64,000 bases of DNA from Dirofilaria immitis (lineage: Eukaryota; Nematoda; Chromadorea; Rhabditida; Onchocercidae), in assembly GCA_024305405.1 (NCBI GenBank), contig JAKNDB010000076.1:423501-487500 (forward strand), in the 5' to 3' direction. This document shows, piece after piece, positions 41,616 through 55,200 of the stretch. Position 1 is the first letter of the stretch, and every line of letters starts with the position of its first letter. The notes beneath the pieces were generated by a model. It made no database searches. It saw nothing but the letters and a program-made list of their open reading frames with translations, and had not been told where the DNA came from. A program made the translations under genes and the position numbers.

Positions 41616-43579
41616 AACGAAGCGACATTGCACACACAAATCTCGATACTGGCAGACACACATTACAGATAAACATAGAAGTATGCGCACATACATTAAA
41701 ATGTCGGTGACGTGATCACCAAACTGTAGAGATTTCAATATAAAAGATCATATGGTACAAGCCGACTGGATGGTAACTATTAGTTCATTGCATTACACTT
41801 CAACTGACTTTGTCAGTGTTTCTCAGTAATAATTTCTATCTGTTTCATTTCTGATTATTTTCTATTACGCGCTGATAGCGTACGTAAGGCTATTCGTCGG
41901 AGGCAGTTAATACTCCTTTTGTTTATACTTCCAATCTTGCGATATACTGTTTCATCATTTCTGATTTTACGAAATAACATTATGCCAATTAATTGATTAG
42001 ATCTATTGTTTATGATACTGATGATGAATCATAACTGATTACTCAGATACAGTCGACAGTAATCACTGATTTCTTGGAAGATCAGGAAGGATATGTCAAA
42101 TTTCGGAAATACGATGTCCATTTTTAGAATGAAATATATTAAGGTAAGCATTTCTCTTCACTTAAAAATTTGACCAAAAATCACAGATGGTTGCACTTGA
42201 ATGCTTAATATGCAATGAATCTAAACCACTTAAAAATTAGTTGAATCAATCCATCTAACCCAGCTGAATGAAAATGAGACAATATTTTTAAATTCTAAAT
42301 TCTAAATGTGAAAGTGAAGAGGATTTCTAAGAAAAGGAGGCAAAAGGGGCATAGAATTTTAAATCCGTCGGGAAAAAAACTTAAAAACTTCAATAATATG
42401 AAAAAAAAGCTAATTATACTGTAATTCTATCGTTGTAAAATTAACCACCTTCCACCTCTTGAATATTTATTATCTGAGATTTCTCGGCAAATTTGCCTTC
42501 ACATTTGGAATTTAAAAATGCGGTCTCATTTTCCTTTCCGTTTGAAAATGTTCTAATCGTTTATAGTTGACTCGTAATTTTGACTCATGAACGCAGATTC
42601 ATTCATACACTAATTTAAGAGAAAGAAAAACCGTCGAAAGCAAATTTTCACAGCGTCAGCTAAAGTTTGAATTTTTTAAGAATAACAGCTGCTCTCCTGC
42701 AATAGAAACCTTCCTACTGTGTACTGGTTTTTGCAGAAATAAACGGGAATTCCATTTTAACTTCATTATTCATGAATAATCTTAGCTAAAATGTCCTTTA
42801 ATCTAAAAGGAAACTTTTTATAGAAAATTGATAAATTATTTCTCGTGAAAAACATTTTTAAAAATAACTTAATTATTCGAATTGAACAAATTTCAGCTTA
42901 TATTCAAATAAAATTTATAAGAAATCTTCTAAAAACTGGAAAAATTGAAGGAATTTAAATGTAAAATCTCATAAATTCTGAGTATGTTAACTAAATAGAA
43001 ACAAGCCACAACAATCTCAAAATGTTTCTCAAATCATTCCATGTTAAAGTAAGTAATAATTACATCAGCACCCTTTGCACTTTAAAAACAATGTCACCAC
43101 CCTTTTCCTGCTCTTCATTAAGCTTCGCATTCTCGTTGTACAACAAACAGTGTGTAGCGCTTTGATTTTAGAAGAATATATGAATTCTCATAGATATTAT
43201 AAATCAGATGGAATGATTAATGATAAAGAATGATAATGACTGTAATTCGTAATCTTCATGGCTGATAAAGAATTAACTCTCTTCAAATTTTAAGTTTTAT
43301 TTCATATTCTAAAATCTAACTCTGTCATTAGCATATATCGTAACATACGACAGAGCATGACATTGAACGAAAGTACAACTTCTCTCGATGTCCTCTACTT
43401 TTCTAAAGGAAATATCAGTGACATCATTAGCACTCACTTGTTTTGCGCTTTCGCTCGAAATTTTCATGAAAAAATTAAACATTGAAGAAAACTTTTCTGT
43501 GGACAGATGACAACCTCTCGTTTCTCATAAAAAACTTTTTCCCATTAAAAATCCCTAAGCACATTTATATGAAGGAATA

Positions 43580-44251
<672 letters not shown>

Positions 44252-45509
44252 CTCACATGCAGACAAATAGAAATATGAATGGAATTTCAAAGAAAGAAAA
44301 AAACAAATAAACGTAAGTAGACGTCTTCACCCTCAAAATTAATATATAAAATTATGAGAATGTATCTTTCAATGTAAACTTCATTATATGACGCATGAGT
44401 TGTTCCATATTACTCAAAAAAGTACGAAGCACCAGTCTTAGCATATTTATACTTTTACTTCCATCATGTATTTCTCGAATGATTTTCATCCAGTAGCATG
44501 GAAGTCTTTCTGATCTGAATCACAGGTTATTATATTGCGAACAAGAAATTCTCAAGTCGAAAAGCAATAATAGGATTAGTTTCATATAGTTGTATGAAAC
44601 ATAAGCAGCGTTGCCATGGTCTTCGAATTCAGAATAACTGGAAGAATTGAAGTGGCTATTATATGATGTAAGAGGGCGTCACCTATAGGCTTACTGAATA
44701 GGAAGCTGATATCAAACAAGATGAAAAAGAAGGAGATTCTAAAGTGAGTGAGTTACCTGCTCAAGTTCCTTGGTTTGTTTTCTATCACTCAATTGCCTCA
44801 CTTTTTTCGCAGTAAGATAATGATATGGAAATATTTATTTCCACATATTGTCATCAGTAATCTCTCCGATTATGCTATATAGAAGTAATCAACAAGTTAT
44901 CCTTATATAGTAGTACTTCCATACAACCTGGATGGAGCTTGAAAAAAGCGCTAGTATAATGTTTGATGCTAAAATCAACCCTTTCCAATCTTTTATACCA
45001 AAAAAATAGCATAATGGTGACAGTCACAATGATCGTATAAAGTGTCATTTCTAGCTAACAACGCCAAAGCTAAATTTAAACATTTCCAAAATAACAAATA
45101 AGGTATTTCCATTCGATACACATGGATCAACATTTTCGTAGCGGCACTTCTATTCCACGATGTATCTATTTGCGGGCAGGATTTAAAATTTAAATTATCA
45201 AAAGCTACTCTTCGGTATATGGTAGGGCGGATTTATCCTGATCTTTCAGTGATATTTCTGACATAGCTCCTATATTACGTCAACTTTTCTTCTCTCTCTA
45301 ATGTAACGTTCCATTTTATAGCAAATAATTGTTAAATTGTGAGTTCTCTTATATTATCTCGAAAATTTCTGTTTACTCGTAAATTGATGCAATTTTTTGT
45401 CGCTTCGCTAACGAGTTTAGTGTAGTACTTATTTTTGAATATTCGTCGATTTACAAAAAAAAAAAAATTTCTGTTTCATTCTTTCTGGAAAAGGCTCGAT
45501 AATTGCATA

Positions 45510-48500
45510 ATGGACATGAACGGGGATGACGTAAACAAATATTCGGCACAACGACATGAAAAAGTTCAACAATACACTGATGAAGTAGTCGCTAGTGAAG
45601 TTAACGATTTTGTTCGCGAAGTAATCGAAGCTGTCACCTATATTGTAAGTATGGAATAAAATAATTACTAGTATATCATATTTTTCGAAAAATGTGAAGA
45701 AATTAGCCTTTATTATGAAATATGTCTTCTATTCATATCTTCTATTTGTTGACCACTCCACGGTAATTCATAATAGTTGTTTCATATATTTTTGTTTTGA
45801 TATTACCTACTCATTTCCTTTAGTTTAGTTATTAATTAATCGCTAATTATGAATGAGTTTTTCGGAGAATCCCATTATACTTCGTCTCAAAATTCCATTT
45901 CATTTTGATGAAATAAGAGAAAATTTGTGAATAGAAATCTTTTTTTAATATTTTGTATGAATATCAATATCATTTGTTGAAAGTGAATTTTTCAGATCGA
46001 TCATCGGAAAACTTCGTGTAGACATGGGAAACATGCTGTTGGTGAACATGTGATGGTATAAATTTTCAAATTTCTTAAAAATTTAAAGATTTTAGCAAAA
46101 TATGAACTGCAGTAGATATTATGGAAATCGTTTTGCAATGTGCTGATTTGATTTCGTAGTGATTTTTAGAATTGGTTTCAAACTTGCATATATCTGGCTT
46201 TTTCTCCTAAAATTATTTATGTGTTGTAGACATTTGAATTAAATGATAGAGATTCTGTTATTGGTAATCCTCGCAAAAAGAGACATGGTCCGTACCGCAT
46301 GGAAATATGCCTGTCCATCGATGTCGAAAAATAGCAGTGACTGAACAAGAAAAAAAAATGGAAGAAGGAAGAAAAATTGCTATCGAAAAAGTGGTGACAT
46401 TGTTCTGAAATCTTTGCAAACGAAGATTATTCGCTTCAGATCTCTAAATAAACTTAAAACCAGAATCAAAGTTCAAATATTTTTCTCGAATTTCTTTCAT
46501 ATATTCTAATGTTTTGAATAGAAACTATCGCTGCTATTATTTATCTGAGTTGTGCTTGTATTTTTTGTTTTTAAAGAAATAAATTTGTATTGGAACTTAA
46601 CTTTTACCTTGAATTTTAGACTAGAAAATCATTCATTACGGTGAAAAAAATGACTTCCATGATATGTCTTTTTTTTTCATGTGTTAAGAATTGTCACAAT
46701 TATTCTCTACTCTTCTTCAATTTCAGAACAAGCGTGACGTTGTTATAGAAGAAAGAAGGCGACAAAAAGAAGAGGCGCAGAAGTATCATTTTCTGATCGA
46801 TCCTCCGATTCTTTGCTATCTTTTAGTATTTAAACTTACATATCTGAATAATTGTGTCCTTTTGAAGCTGGAAGATACAGTTTGCAGGAAAAAGAAAGGC
46901 TGAAAAGAGAACAAGAGGAAGCGCGGGTGAAGAGACGTAAAGAAGAACAGCAGAGGAAAGAGCTAAGGAAAAAGAGGAAAAAGAAAAAAAAGAGCAAAGG
47001 AGAATAGAAGAGGAAGTTAGAAGACAAAAAAACAAAAAGAAGAAGATCGTAAGAAGAAGCGAAAGGAAGAGGAAGAGAAACGTGAAAAGAAAAGAAGAGA
47101 GGAAGAAGTTCGGTTACGGGAGTAGCTTTGCATAAATATAAAAAACAGCTGATCTACATTTTCTTTTATATAATATATCTATCTGTCAGTTTATCTACTG
47201 ATCTTTCTATTCATATAAATCGCTTTTATTCCAGGTGATGCAACTTAAAAAGAGGCGCGAGTCGGATCATTTCCTTTCATTTTTTAATAAAAAGAAAAGA
47301 CAGAAAGAGGAACTGAGGCAGTGCAAATATCATCAGTGCTTAATGTTTTACCGTTTTTCTGCAAACAGGGAGTATCACTTGCACCGATATTTCGGCGTAA
47401 ACCATTATCAAAAGAAGTTCATGACAGTTTACTGATGGATGTACAATCTGTCGTGTGTTTTAGCGAAATTATTATGTTTATTTTGTGAAAAAATTTTAAT
47501 GTTTAATATCTCGTTATACGCAACTGCTTAATTATTTTTTATAGTAGACTTAGAAGTCATTACCGATTGATCCATTGCAGGAAAGACCGTATCTGTCAAC
47601 TGTTAAACCTCGTGATGTTGGAAAAGTGTTAGTTTTTTTTTTTTTTGTGTTTCCTAAAAATTAGGTCATGCTGTCTTCTGCAGTGACATTATAAAAAAAT
47701 TTTTAAACTATCATAAGTATATAACAAATTCCTCGAAATATTATGCATCAAGTTAAAGAACTGTAATATAGACGAATGCATTCATTGGCTGGCTTAATTC
47801 GGTTGTTAATGTACAATATGTTACCTTGTTTAAAATTTGTTTTCGCTATATCGTAACAGCGCCATTCTCATACTGTAAAGTACTATGTGAGGTTCCATAA
47901 AAGTTTAATCATGTCCTATATAAAATAAGAGGACTAACAATTCTTATAGCAAAAGAGCAGTTTTGAAGGCATCAATTAATAAAGTATTCATCATAGGAGA
48001 AACCAGCAACAAACATGAAAGAGATTGAAAGTTATATATGCAATAAACAAGTGCATATTAGATACCCTGAGTCTTATAATGGTCTTGAAGATGAATACAA
48101 TAAAAATCCTTTAGTCCCTGCTGTCATAAGTTCAAATAATTGACACTTTTTATAAAAATAATTTGGAATCTTGGTCACTGTAGTAAAATAGGTAAATTTA
48201 TGAAATATAAAGCATTTAATTAAATTGCCGCATGTTATCGAGTTTTTTCAGAAAGCTAAACCGAGCCAAACTATTCCAATTTCACGATAACTGGCGGCCT
48301 CCTTACTACGGAACATGGAGAAAACGAAGTACTGTTATAACAGGCAGGAAACCCTTCGTCAAAGATACAAAGGTATTTGAATCGGTTTATTAGGAAATTC
48401 ATTTCACAATTTTCAAATTATCTTACGACTGATAAGTTCTTACAAGCAAAAATCTCATGTTCGCTTTGTTTTGTAGGTGTTAGACTATGAAATAGATTCA

Positions 48501-49976
48501 GATGAAGAATGGGAAATTCCAGAAGGTGATGATTGCGATCAAAGTACAATGAGCGACGAAGATGAAGAGGTTGTATTTTCAGATGTTTTTCAAATTCGGA
48601 TGATTGTTAGTTAATGAACTTTCATCGAAATCTTTGCAAATGTAATTGGAACTATGTCGGGAACTTTATCAGCTATTAGATTGACTTATCATTGAAAAAT
48701 ATGCAGGAGATTTATGACTTCTGCGGTTACAATACTAATGTTTCTTGGAAGCACAACATTTCTTAGCTTTTGGTTAGTGAAAAGATTGCTTGGATGTCAA
48801 TTCTTTCTGCTACACCATCTTATTGAGTCATAATCCTTTTAAAGTGTTGGAATGCAGTCCCTGCTGATGATAAATTTCCAGCCGATCGTAAATTCTGAGA
48901 TACCCTATACTCCAAATTTCAGGATTCTGATCACTCGATCGATAATGATGGTTTTATTGTACAGCACGGATATCTATCAGAAGGTGAAGGTGAAGACGAA
49001 GAAGATCGTCTTGAACATCATGAAGACTCTAGTAAACGTGCAGAACGTCTCAAAGCCATGGTAAGTTTATTTGACTTTTATTTTTAAATGACGTTTGATA
49101 GTACAGAATTATCTTTTATATCTTTAAATTATCTGGTCTTTTCATCACCTTTGTTGTCGCATTAGATTTATATTGCTTTTTACTATTAATTGAAATTTTA
49201 CAAGATTTTGATTATCATCAACTTCTATGATTCGAATCATCTTTCTTGATTATAGTTTAAACATAATATACATTTATGATGTTTTACACTTGAAATAAAT
49301 GGGTAAAGGAATTAACAAATCATTTATCTAAATTTAAATTAGGTTAAGTTTTTTACGTTTTTAACTATTGTTTCTTATTATTGTTCATATTGTTGCCTGT
49401 TTATGCGTGCGTAAATAATGGAAATGTGATGGTTGTAGCAGATTTTGTTTGATCAAAACATTTGCAGTATGAATTTCAAAAATGCTCTTTAGTTTCTGAA
49501 ATCCACATTAAATAAGCTGTACTTTTTAATTCAAAAGCTATTTAATAAAAGTATTTATCAGAGAGATGATAAATCTGCTTATAAATTTTAATGTTGAGAA
49601 TGTAGTTCCATAAAATCAACCTTTGAATTAAAATACGATTGCAACCTTGGTGAAAGAAGTCTGAATTTCAAATCCTAATTAATGAACGGCTAAATTAGAA
49701 GCCAAAATTAGCTTACTGCATTTCTGTAATTACAATAATTTCAGGCTAATGAATGGGAGCATAATCTTGAAAAAAATCCGAAAAATTTAATACACCTTTA
49801 ATTCCACTTTTATGGGGCCACACTTTGAACTACCGGAGGAAGGTGTTCCTGAGGAAGTGGAACAAGCTATATTTTTCGAATATTCGGATGGCGATGATAA
49901 TATTGATGATTATGATGATAAAGAGGGTGATGGCGGCAGTGATAATAGTCGTGATGATATCTATATCGAAGATTAA
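45510..49976 (+). CDS. chaf-1: Chromatin assembly factor 1 large subunit (CAF-1 p150, CHAF1A type)
   Basis: A histone H3-H4 chaperone subunit coupled to DNA replication. Exons: 45510-45644, 45996-46055, 46230-46390, 46727-46782, 46881-47107, 47235-47320, 47369-47449, 47581-47627, 48252-48372, 48477-48569, 48923-49060, 49745-49976, about 480 residues once frame breaks are allowed. The order is an unrecognised N-terminal part, a charged KER coiled region (exons 3-5), a PIP-like SDHFLSFF, the conserved core FHDNWRPPYYGTWRKRS and KVLDYEIDSDEEWE, then DGFIVQHGYLSEGEGEDEED and an acidic tail. Single bases appear missing near 46290-46291, 46957-46959, 47026-47032, 47289-47293, 49781-49785 and 49814-49817. 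AATAAA lies at 50035-50040. Exons 1-3 might be a separate small gene, but their phases and the KER start favour one gene. Confidence 0.82.
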
Positions 49977-51398
49977 GGTGTTTATAAATTTAGACGTTTT
50001 AGTGAAAATTCTGAATGTTTTTATAAGGAATTATAATAAAGATCTTGCCATTTAATCAATTTTGTTTTTAAAATTTAAGAGCTTTATGTAGATAAGTTTG
50101 CATATATTTTTGGTCATTTCGATAATGATTTTACATTTCCAAAGAATGTTTTAACTAAAAAATTATTTTCTTTTTATTTTTCAAACCTTTATTTTTTATT
50201 TTTCTAGACGATTTTCTTGACTCATGAAAAGTATTTATGAAATGATATATTTCATTTTAGGCATGGACTGTTAGCAAGCATCTTCTTTTTCTTTGAAATG
50301 AGTCCATTTTCTGTGCTACAGATATCTTTCTTCAGAATTTTGCAATTGTGCTGTTCATTGAAATGATGTAACACTGAATTTTCATGTGTATATTTCTATG
50401 ATACAAAATTATCTGCTCACAATTTGTTTTTTTTCTTTTTTATTTTTGAGTGCATTTTAGTAAAATTCTTGGAATTATACATATATGACGTAACACTAAC
50501 AATCATGGAACATCTTGAAACCGGTCATTAATCGATCATTTTGATCGAACTTTTTTATGCTCCTCTATAAAAGGAGACATTCCAACTATTTCTCCGTCTA
50601 TTTTTATAATCACCTTTCTACACTACAAATGAAAAACTAGCGATAGGATTATTACGTAAGTTTCTCATTTGGCGGCTTTAATTCCTCGACTGATCTTTTC
50701 GAAATGTTGAAAAGATTTTTTCACTTCTCAGATTAGAATGAGCGAATTGCCATGAGTATAATGAATGATAAGAGTGGAAATTGCCACGGGTATTATCAAT
50801 TTTCAACTTAGCCTGAAAGCAATATTGTCGTGCGTTGAAGGAATTATCCATGGTAAGATGAGTAGATCAAAATAAGTTGCGGGGATAGTGATGCCGTAGA
50901 GTAAGTTATCCTGAAACAAGTACTATCGAATTTCATTGAAGAAAGATGTTTTTGCTTTTGCTGCTGCCAGAATGTGAGAATGCATCATTCTCTGGCGATC
51001 GATAAGATAGGCTCGATGATTCGAGACATCATCATCATGATTAGCAGCGCAACAGCAACATTGTTATCATTGTTTGGGACCATTGAATGGCTTGCAAGCT
51101 GCGACAACATTCTCTCTCAAGTGTGAGGAAGCTGCAAGAGGTACTTTTCTTTTTACGGCTCTTCTGATGGTAATTAAATTGATAGAATTATAAATAACTG
51201 AATGGAATTTAAAATAAAATATGAAGTTATAATCACAGATCACTAGCAATCAAAAGATAAAATGAGATTAATAGGGTTTAAATGTCATTAGTCAGAGAAA
51301 GTGCTGTTTATTTTTAAACAGTACGCATTACATATTGATAAGAAGAGAATTATCTTGTTAATATTGCATATTACAATCACTCCGTTATTGTATTAAAG
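49977..51398. other. chaf-1 3' side and rsbp-1 upstream region
   Basis: It contains the chaf-1 poly(A) signal at 50035-50040. A possible first rsbp-1 exon, 51037-51120 (MISSATATLL... to DNILSQ, then GTGTGA), ends in the phase required by the next exon, but nothing in it is conserved enough to confirm it. Confidence 0.4.
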
Positions 51399-52219
51399 CT
51401 GGTACATGATTCTAACGTACAATTAGCGCAGTTTCGAAATGTGGTCCAGTATATTGGTACGGGACAAGACGGATTGCAGCTTCGAAATGATATTGATTCA
51501 TTTGGTCGAGCATGCATTAAATCCTGCGAAGCGGCTAAAAGCTGCATTTTGCCTCAACTACGTCATGAAGGTAACGAAGTATCTAAAAAACCTCATCCGA
51601 TTATATTATTATCAAAGCTTTTATTGAATCTCTCTGATCTCTCTTCCTATGATTTCATTCTCTTACAATCCCACATATACTATGTGTTTTGGTTTATGTT
51701 GAAAGCCTTTTTTATCAAACTACTAATTTGCATGCAGTAGGCAAATCATTAGAACTTTGAAAGCGAAATCATCTTAATTCTTGCCATGAGACCTTTGTAT
51801 AACATCAAACTGTAGTGAATGCTTGGAATTCTGTTGACTTTTTTCATTTAAGCTCTTAATTCTTAATTTAATTAATTTTCAGAAAACTGTCATTTAATCA
51901 ATGCTTTTATTCAAATTACATTGTAGGTGTTGAGTTTACGCGTCATGCATCGCAATTTATTGGTTGTGTAAATGCGTGCGTCGTTGAAATGCGACGTTGC
52001 GCAGCATTAGAACATACGTTCCCAAACGGTGAGCCATGCATCACGCAGCAGCAAATCGAACACATGGAAGAAATGTTGGAAACGTTAGAAAATTTGATCA
52101 CCGTGCATTATTCAACTAGTGAATCGAGCCCTGCCGAACGTGTTACGCCAAGACGACGACGCGCTACCAATTGTCGACCCGCCTGTGTGTGCTCAAAATT
52201 GAAAACCAGCTATGCATAG
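51399..52219 (+). CDS. rsbp-1: R7BP/RSBP-1 family membrane anchor for R7 RGS proteins (5' part uncertain)
   Basis: R7BP-type proteins hold R7 RGS-Gbeta5 complexes at the plasma membrane (family knowledge). Two exons are visible: 51399-51570 and 51927-52219, 154 residues, with the split Gly codon restored. The helical bundle begins LVHDSNVQLAQFRNVVQYIG and continues with LRNDIDSFGRACIKSCEAAK and HASQFIGCVNACVVEMRRCA, resembling the syntaxin-like R7BP core. The C-terminus has RRRR followed by CRPACVCSK, a polybasic stretch with three cysteines that fits the palmitoylated tail of R7BP. No frame break. AATAAA is at 52401-52406. The upstream exon is not firmly identified, so the N-terminus is incomplete. 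Confidence 0.75.
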
Positions 52220-55200
52220 TAATAATTTTCTGCTTGTAATTTATCTTCATTGAAAGATATAAAACTTATTGGGTAGTTATCGAATTCTTCATATTTGACT
52301 TGAATAATGAATCTGTTTTGCTCACCGCAGATTTTTCGGCGTTAAAGATTAAGGAACAGAAAAGAATTTCAGAATATAATTCGTTTCATTATGCTTGCAA
52401 AATAAATAAGAGAAAGAGGATGAAGGAGTGTTGCATAGATTAGAAAGCTATCAGTGATAGAGCTCTCTAATCATTTCGTTTTAATTTTTGAAAAGTTAGT
52501 TTTTATCAGCACGTCATTATCTTTCGAATATGATAATGATGATTATTTTTATTTCTTACAAAAACTTCAGTTGAAAACTAGACATTAGAAAAGATTTTTT
52601 CGCGCCGTTGAAGATTTATAACGATTACGATAAATCATGCAGGGAATGGTTTTAAATAAAACGAGGAAGAAGGCTTCTTTCATTATTGTAATGAATGCTA
52701 CATGAGTCTGCATATTTCAGTTTCAAGTATAATTTGTTCATAAAATATAAGTGATTTGTTCATAAATTAATTTTTAATGACTGGATAGATAACATGATGG
52801 TCATTTTATGTTTGTTAAATTAGTATAATATTAACTAATTTACTTTCTCATTTGTATATTATTTTTGCTAACCATTTTTTTGTTTTATCTAAAATTATTA
52901 ACCAAGTTTTCGAAGCTTTGCTCAAAAATTTAGAATTTTGTACAAAATATGCATTGATATAGTCACTATTCTAGCGCTTCTATATGTTACTTGATGAGAA
53001 TTTCAATCTATTTGAATGCATCATCAAGAGAAATTGAAATCGAACTTATCAAGGATTTTGCTCTGAAATCTTCGAGAGCTGCAGCGTCATGGAGATTCGG
53101 TCCAAATTTATGAACAACAATGTGCCTAACAGAATCATTTTATATGGCTTAAATTAAAGACACTGATAGAATTGATTGTGAAAATATTTCACTTTCATAT
53201 GTAGTGATTTTTATTATTCACTAACAATGCACGTAACAAAACTTGGAAATTATAAATAATTTCAATAATTGCGAAGGAGAGGATCAGTTAATTAAGAAAG
53301 AGAAAAGTAACAAGTGAAACAATGATATTAATGGTCCTAATCTTCACGTACGATATAAAGGAGAATGTGGAAGAAATAATGGTGTTAGGCAATTTCTAAA
53401 GCTGGAGTCTGGAATTAGAACTTCATTCATCACTAAGCAATTTATTGAAGGACAGGAGGGAAGAAAAAGATCTTGCAATCTTTAAATTGATTTTCCACCT
53501 TTTTTTATTATTATAGATCATATGAATGAAGTGGACTGAACTAACGTTTAAATTTTAAAAAGAATAGTGGAGTTCTAGTAACTTGTAAGGTTTACGAAGG
53601 GATGCCTCCGGGTGGAGAGCTCGGATTTGCTGTTGTTGAATAGGTATAAACAACAAAATCACAAGTCTTCCACCTGGTCAGCTTTTAGTTTCCGTTAGGA
53701 TACTAATCCGATTTGCGTTTTGCGGAAGGGTAGAAGAGCTGAACGAAGCGGCGAAACCAAAAGGACTAAGAACACGTCGTAACGTTGGCTTTTTCTCCTT
53801 CTCTTCTATTTCGATAGGCAAACCAAACCTCGTTCTTCCTGCAACAAATATTTATTTAAAATGGCTATCACTAGGTAAACATTAAAATTTGTGCAATTCT
53901 CAAGACAAGGAATTATTTTGATATGATTTCTATATAAAAAGAATAAATTCTTTTTCCTCCATTCTTTGTGAAAGGATTTTGAACTGTTGTCTAAACAGTA
54001 AAGCTGGCGTGAAAGTCGAATGTCTAAATCTATAATTCGTGGTGTTATAACGTGACATTTATGCCGAATATTTTTTCCAATTCATTAAAAGTGCTAAAAC
54101 TTTCTTGAAACTGATTACGGAGACTAAATTTAATTTAAAGAATTCCTCATAGGAAATTATTGCGAAGAGATTTAAAAATTTGTTGTAATGTTGAATTGTT
54201 ATGAGTCATACTCATACAAAATTATTTGTGAAGAGATTTAAAAAAGCTATATGATAAATTAATTGAAGAAGTTTAAAAAGTAACTTTTAGAGTAGATAGC
54301 GAGTATTCGCTATTTTTAAACGCTGATATATTAAGTTATGTTAAATCCGAATATTTTGCATGGATCAATCACTGCATTTGTAATTAATGCTCTGTTCGAC
54401 TGAAACGAATTATTTCACACACAGAATTAGTGATAAAATCACACTGCTTTAAATCCGTGTGTATAAACTGTCCATCCAGCTTAATTAATTAGTTGATTTA
54501 ATTATTATATTTAATAAGCTCATCCTGCTTAAGTTTCCACTAACCTGCTGTCATCAACTGAAGCGATATTAATATCGAAGCATTTAGATATAAATCAAAT
54601 TAATAATGGTTTACAAATGTTTTTCGAACTTTAAAAATTTTTGAACTTCAAAGAACACAAAGAAAAAGTCCAAGATTTTATTCAAGCATTTTTACATTTG
54701 CAATACGAGAATAGATAGCTGCATAACAGTTCTTCGAGTGAATCCATGATGTCAATCATGAATTATGTATGCAATGAACATCTATGTTTCTGAAGAATAA
54801 TTGAAGCTTTATTGAACCTTCATCAATATTTTGCCAATTTATTTTTTTACAAATATATTTAATTATTAACACGTAAAATTAGCAAAATAACTGACAGAAA
54901 ATTCAGGAAGTTTGCATCCATGGTGTGGGCTTACAGTTAACAATAAAACATCTAAATTTAAGGAAGCCGAATTTTTTATTTTCTACTGCTATAGAATTGA
55001 TCTATAGATTAAAAAATCTCCAATTATAAATGATTACCTTAAGTATTTGGTAAATTTATTCTTAACCGATTCTAAGTTGATCAGTCAAATCGAGTTCATT
55101 TATTGATCCAAATCAATTATCCCTATCGATTAGTTTTTGTTATTAAAGTGATCGACTGATGAAATTTACTTGAACAGCATCATCTTCTCTCATTTTCTTA

